Positions 59,050 to 64,000 of a DNA stretch of 64,000 nucleotides are shown here, one piece after another. Under the pieces are notes generated by a model, which searched no databases, was not told the origin of the DNA, and saw only the letters and a program-made list of their open reading frames with translations. Position 1 is the first letter of the stretch. The number at the start of each line of letters is the position of its first letter. Origin of the DNA: Lophius americanus (lineage: Eukaryota > Chordata > Actinopteri > Lophiiformes > Lophiidae); the NCBI GenBank assembly GCA_037951165.1, contig JBBDHG010000054.1, forward strand, positions 5,222,001-5,286,000, in the 5' to 3' direction. The position numbers were made by a program, and so were the translations under genes.

Positions 59050-60950
59050 TAATGAATTTTCAACTTTATCCAGAGGTCTAACCAACGGCGTTGCCGCCAG
59101 CTCCTCCTCAGATGACTAATGACATTTGTTCCCTACCTTGAAAACATGATTATTACTAATAGAATAGTATAAATGTTTCACGTGAAAATCATTTAGCAGG
59201 AGAAATGCTCAGCAACTTCATCTCATTGTAATTTATGCGACTCTTTAGCCACTAAATCTGAGCCGCGTTGTTAACGTATTGCACAAATGGCGGGGTGGAT
59301 ATTCAACATCTTATCTTAAAGGTAAAATACATTAATTTACACCGAGCAGATTTGGGTCATGACATGTTCATTTGCATAATCGTGTGCATTATAAAAGCAC
59401 GTAAACTCCAGTGTGAGGCAAAGTGCTTACACTTAATCATCGATGTATTACCTTATTAGATGAAAAGTCAATGCGTGTGTCATGGATTTTATATTATTTA
59501 CACTAAGTCTTGTGTGCTGCTCCGCCTGCTGTGAAACGTATCCGTGACGATGCCTCTGGTGAATTTATTCATACAGACTGCCCTGTTTTATCCCTGAGTT
59601 GTCCAAAGTTGTGATTCATTTATTGATCTGAATGGGATTTTCACATCTGTCTGCAGTAATCCAGACATAAAATACACTCTCTATGACGAAAGCTACAGGA
59701 GAAACACAAAACATGTCGGGGTTAATTACAGCCTACCAGAGTTCTAATCAAACATGTTTGCAATTTCTAATTAGTGTGGTGTGGATCCTTCAACTTATCA
59801 AACTGTTTAATCATTTCCAGACACCACAGTGAGACAGGTGAAGAACTTGAATTTGTGTCTGAAGTTTGGCTTGTCGCTTCACTTCTGTTTAGACCATATG
59901 TCCCTGCAACGTACAATATTTATGCATCCCCCGCTGTATTAAAACAATACCAGTATTTTCCTCATAATAAAAAGTGGATTACAAAGGAAAGCGTCCCCAG
60001 CTGTCTCGGTGAAATGAGACCATAATGGCCAACCTCTATAATGATTAAGAAACTCATTTTGAAATTCATGATTAATTATCTTACCATTGTTGATGCGGAA
60101 GGCAATAGTAGGACTCGTCAGTATCTGAAAATGTAAACTTTGATTAGATTCTTCAGTATTGTTTGCGAGCATCTTTTTAAGGATAAAATGGAAAATGTGA
60201 TGAAAAACATGTTCAACAGGTGGAGGAACGGCGAAAACAAGCATAAGATTCATTTTTCATCTCAAAAGAAATGGCAAATTCTACAATTAATTCAATTAAA
60301 TGGCCTTTCGGTGATATCTGAATCATTAAAAAATGCACATACATTCTAATTAAATACGCCTCTGTGTGGTAGAGGATGCTGAAAGATATGAAACAGAAGA
60401 TCTTCTAGTTTGTGTATTCAAAGGGACACAAATACTTCTGAGTTGAAATGCTGCAGCCTTCACCACCTGAAGAATTATCAGTCGGGTTTGACGGATTACA
60501 GCGCTACCATTGCTTGTTTGGTTGCCTCCTCTAAAAGCAATACTCAGCAGAATATATATCTATTTTTTTCTCCCTCATGTTGTGCTCTCTGCATGAGTAA
60601 TTACATTCTTGATTTCTGAGATGCGGTTGTTGGAAAAACTGCTAAGATTGATCGAGGCTCCTCCTCTAAAGAAGTCATTTTTAAAATCGCCGCATACTAA
60701 AAATTTGCCCCACGGAGGGTGATAAACCGAGCATAAAAAGCAGTAAGGAAGGTGTCTCATGCTAATTATTCCTTTACTTCTGTAATGTAATGATGTGTGC
60801 ATGCTCATAGATGGTGTGATCCACGCTCTTGTGCTGCATGCAGACCACAGAACTAGCTGCACCTTAGCAACTTGCACAGAATACTGCAGGAGGCTGACTG
60901 GACAGAGACAAATTACAAACTCTCCCATTTCCATAGCGCTGTACATCTTT
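59050..60950. other. Long enhancer-like stretch
   Basis: Nearly 2 kb with no recognised repeat. Examples: TTTCTAATTAGTGTGG, CTCATAATAAAAAGTGG, CATGATTAATTATCTTACC, TGTAAACTTTGATTAG, ACAATTAATTCAATTAAATGG and CTAATTATTCC. Short frames on both strands overlap with no domain (for example 59939-60253 and 60575-60946 minus). Probably several conserved non-coding elements. Confidence 0.4.
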
Positions 60951-61910
60951 TAATCATAATGACTAAACAATGAACAACACTGGGCTTGTGGCACTGGGTG
61001 AAGAGGAGCAGCGAGGCTCCACTCTTCCTCCCTCCATGCTGCTGGTGGAATGACTAATGCATTGAGGGTCATGGTGTAAAACTGTTGCCCCAAGGTCAGC
61101 TTACTGACACTTAATTGTTTGTCCTGTCATATGTCACTTCCTTGAAATTTCATATCTGACCCTTGTTAGCCTAGTGTTTCTGTTTTAATCCCCAGTGTGA
61201 CAGAAAGATCAGGACTGTGCCGTGATCAAGATGTGTCAGATTACTCGTGTTGGGTCCTGTCATTTTGATGCAATACAGACCCGAGATGCCTGACAGTCAT
61301 GGGCAGAAGGAGACTTGGTCTCAGTTTGTACTGCTATTTTTTGCAGACTTGTCTCTAGATATTTATCACTGAGTATTAAGGCTTATGCAGAGTCATGCAT
61401 TTGACTAATTAGTCTCCGGTTGTTGAGAAAACTGAATGTAAGATTCTGTTTTATGAGGTTTTATTTGTTTTTTTATCCAAAGTTCATGGCAAAGAAAGTG
61501 AATTTCCTTTTTGTTTGAGGCTGATCGTTTCAGTCAGTCTCATGATTGTTGCCCTGATGAGCTGTACCTTTCTATAATTTGCGAGCCCCTAGGAAAAAAG
61601 TGAAAACCAATACAAAATAGATTATAAATAAGAGGGTGCATCAATCACAGCACTCATGTATTATTCGTTTTTCATTTGACTTACTGCTGCAGCTTAGAAT
61701 AGTCAAATCTATTCAAATAATAGTCAAATTATTGTTTTATCTCTGGTTCCATTTTAGGTTAAATAGTGGCTTTCTTTGTTGGGTTTTAAATGTGGGCCAT
61801 ATATTTGTGGGCCATAACAGAAAACCAGAAACTGTTTGTTTTGTACGTAAGTTTGTAGTTCATGTGGGACACTGTTTATAGTTTTTGTCTGCCCTGAAGG
61901 AATAATTCCA
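60951..61910. other. Unassigned sequence
   Basis: Nothing recognised. The frame 61636-61881 has no domain. Confidence 0.4.
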
Positions 61911-61914
61911 TTCT

Positions 61915-62170
61915 CCTCAAAGAAAGAACTGGACTTTTGATCGTTTTTATATCCGCGAAAATATATTAGGGAATCATCATTGCCGCCATCATTGCAGGCT
62001 TTCGTATTAACGCGATAACTGAAGAGAGACTATTTCAAATTCTATACATGCACAGACCTTAGTGGTAGGAACAACTGGATTAATTTTGCCCGTTCTGAAA
62101 ACATCCATCAGTTTTCAGGAAATATTGTTTTTACAGTGTTTGAGTGATTATTAGAGACAAATAAGACGGA
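61915..62170 (+). repeat. Unclassified dispersed repeat 'X', head fragment
   Basis: TCATCATTGCCGCCATCATT, GCAGGCTTTCGTATTAACGC and GATAACTGAAG match the head at 50970-51050. ACAACTGGATTAATTTTGCC matches the minus-strand GAACTGGATTGATTTTCGG of 22360-22400. The body monomers and tail are missing. Confidence 0.65.
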
Positions 62171-62296
62171 TGTCGTGGAGATTTAGTGGCGTAAATTACA
62201 GTAAAACTTGACCAACCAAAAAAGTGGGAGAGTGAGACAAAGGGTGGAGCCGGGCAATAGTTTTAAAAACCTTTATTCTAAGTCAAAGGATTAGAT

Positions 62297-62330
62297 TATT
62301 GGAGGCGAGACATTTTTATCGCCTCCAATA
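62297..62330. other. Perfect 12-bp hairpin
   Basis: TATTGGAGGCGA, loop GACATTTTTA, TCGCCTCCAATA. CAAAG (62284-62288) and CTTTG (62332-62336) can extend the stem after an asymmetric internal loop. It is GC-rich for its AT-rich surroundings. Possible structured RNA or a palindromic binding site. Confidence 0.95.
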
Positions 62331-62336
62331 GCTTTG

Positions 62337-62940
62337 AATGAAAAAGGAGTCACTGAGAATAGACATCAAAATGGTTGTTCAGAGATTCCTTTAAAAGTTC
62401 TTTAGAATTGTTCAAAAGTTCTAGAGAGCTGTTCCTCTCATTTCTCCCATCCTGACCTGATCATCGAAAGTCTTTATTATCTTTATTAATTGCTTCTTTC
62501 TCTCATGTGCATTGCACAAACTCACAATTACAGTTTTTTTGTGTTTAATGCGGATATAACTGTCACAGATCTGCTTTAGTTTCCACTTTTCTGTAGTTGC
62601 TTCATCTATTATAAAGGATCTTGTTCTTGCCTGTCGAACTTACTGAGGCTTTTAAAGCATTTTCTGTCAGCCTCGGGAACTAGTTAACTTCATAGGCTTA
62701 ATTAAACAACTCAACCTAGATGGCAGATCTGCTCAGATCGCTTTGGCTGCCTTCAGTGAAATCCTCTGGAAAGATGTGCCTCTGGTCCAATCATTGATTT
62801 CCTCCATACAGTGAAATAGACATTCTACTGCTTCCTAATCCCCTGATAAAAGCGGTGTGTTTGTTTGTAAGTCGTCTTCATAATTATGATAGGCTATTTT
62901 AATATTTCATGAGATTGGGCATAACGGAAGCACACTGAGA
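62337..62940. other. Unassigned sequence
   Basis: Nothing recognised. GCTCAGATCGCTTTGGCTGC near 62732 lies in a slightly denser patch. Confidence 0.4.
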
Positions 62941-62944
62941 TTGA

Positions 62945-63255
62945 AGATGGATCCCAAAATGGACCCCCGTGGGATCAAACAGGTTACGGCCATCTGCTCC
63001 GACCTTTAGTTACCAATTGAGACAAAGTACTTCCTGTCATGAAGATATGACTTTAACCATTGAAATGCAGTTCCGTAGAGTTCTGTCTAGTTGTGTTGCC
63101 TGTGTAACATCTTATGGTACTCCGTCTCAAAAGCAGCAGCTCTGAGATCCAACAGAACTAGAATAGAGACTTTGCGTGAGTCGTTCCTCGAACGAATATC
63201 AATACTTTTATGAGTGAAGTGTCAGGGCTGTGATGGGGCTGAAAACCTGACTGAC
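62945..63255 (-). pseudogene. LINE (L2-like) reverse transcriptase relic
   Basis: Minus-strand translation gives, in order: SGFQPHHSPDTSLIKV (63253 downwards; usual SGFRPHHSTETALLKV), ILVLLDLRAAAFETEYHKML (63160-63105; usual LVLLDLSAAFDTVDH, the first catalytic Asp motif), then GTAFQWLKSYL and HDRKYFVSIG (63074-63012; usual GTALQWFKSYLSDRKQFV) and PRGSILGSI (62971-62947; usual PQGSILGP). Frameshifts and stops separate the pieces. The remainder of the ORF, including the second catalytic motif, is absent downstream. Dead retrotransposon fragment. Confidence 0.85.
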
Positions 63256-64000
63256 AGTTATCAGAACACCAACATTTAATTGAGGTACACAAAAGCCCTA
63301 CAGGTTGCTTCCATCTCAAATCTAAATCAGAAGCTCCAAAAATGAATGAAATCGTTCTGCTAATGTAGTGACACAGTTTTACAAAGTGTGAATCGTATCA
63401 CTTTTTGTTGTTTATTTTGACACACTCAAATTTTACAGGGCATTTCTCATTCACGTACCGCGCTATAAATCATCATACATTCTATTATCTGTATCTTATG
63501 ATGTCCACTCTCCCTCACTCTGCTGGTTTCCCATGTGTTTTACGGTGAAGTTATCACCCAAGACATAACAAATGGTGTGCTTGTGTTTGTATGAATGTAT
63601 TGATCAGCGCTCTATTTGGGCAGATATCTTTCTTTATTTAGGATTGCAGGCTTGCAGGCAGGAGCCCCGTCTCTCTCCTTCATGCCGTGTCTTCTGCTTT
63701 TTGCCTGACTGGCTTCCCTAACTGCCCCACTTTATTGGATAAATTCCAGCTGTCACTTCCCATGCTGGTAGAATAACTCAAAGACAACATATAATAATAC
63801 AGGAAAAGTAGGATAAAATAATCTTGTCATGGCTGTAAAAGTGATTGCTGGAAGCCGCAGCCGGCAATCAATACACTAATTCCGTAATTTATACTCGCAG
63901 CAATTGAAGTGGAAGGAAGCTCTGATATGGTATTTCTTGGCTCACTGACCAACTTTGACCTTCAATAGAAGTGAGAGTGGGATTATTGTGTTGTTTGGCT
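63256..64000. other. Unassigned, partly enhancer-like sequence
   Basis: 63480-64000 is repeat-poor and includes CGGCAATCAATACACTAATTC and CGTAATTTATACTCGCAGC. No exon or repeat was recognised. Confidence 0.35.

Noticed and set aside
1..64000. CRISPR-like arrays, phage or bacterial operons
   Set aside because: Tandem repeats present have no spacer structure, and composition and repeats are vertebrate in character.
1..64000. Known microRNA or tRNA genes
   Set aside because: I looked for several familiar mature microRNA sequences and for tRNA box A/B pairs with a cloverleaf. Only the repeat at 35585-35825 has a box-B-like phrase, without a cloverleaf.

Overview
The window reads as a vertebrate, almost certainly teleost, gene desert or very large intron. 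It is AT-rich, and no open reading frame longer than about 130 codons resembles a functional protein. It carries decayed copies of interspersed repeats that I recognise from fish genomes: Tc1/mariner transposons, LINE fragments of L2-like type, and several high-copy non-coding repeats. I see no host protein-coding exon, rRNA, tRNA, CRISPR array or bacterial-type operon that I can support. Family names rest on recognition by eye, since no database search was possible.

Layout. 0-7 kb: mostly unassigned AT-rich DNA with a few repeat fragments (a widespread teleost repeat near 2.2 kb, a LINE tail near 3.0 kb, an AT-rich family copy at 6.7 kb). 7.2-25 kb: long, mostly repeat-poor sequence. It holds a 12-bp minisatellite (7.24 kb), a (CA)n tract (9.9 kb), a 17-bp tandem array (11.5 kb) and several moderately GC-rich blocks with TAATTA-type motifs that look like conserved non-coding (enhancer-like) sequence. 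The densest are 13.3-17.9 kb and 20.2-21.7 kb. 25-38 kb: the repeat-richest part, with two Tc1 families and four copies in all, one copy carrying a nested MITE-like insertion, then a run of retroelement remnants at 31.3-32.6 kb and others at 35.6-36.0 kb. 38-52 kb: an AT-rich repeat, then three copies of an unclassified family built partly from ~160-bp monomers, interleaved with more enhancer-like blocks. 52-64 kb: a poly-G tract (53.4 kb), a teleost repeat with an internal tandem array (53.8-54.4 kb), the second clear AT-rich family copy with a central palindrome (57.0 kb), a long enhancer-like stretch (58-61 kb), a perfect hairpin (62.3 kb) and a minus-strand LINE reverse transcriptase relic (63 kb).

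No genes here work together in a pathway. The most plausible biological role is a cis-regulatory landscape for a developmental gene outside the window, or for a host gene whose intron this is. The target gene cannot be named from the sequence alone. The least-explained item is the unclassified repeat with ~160-bp monomers, of which I found five copies.
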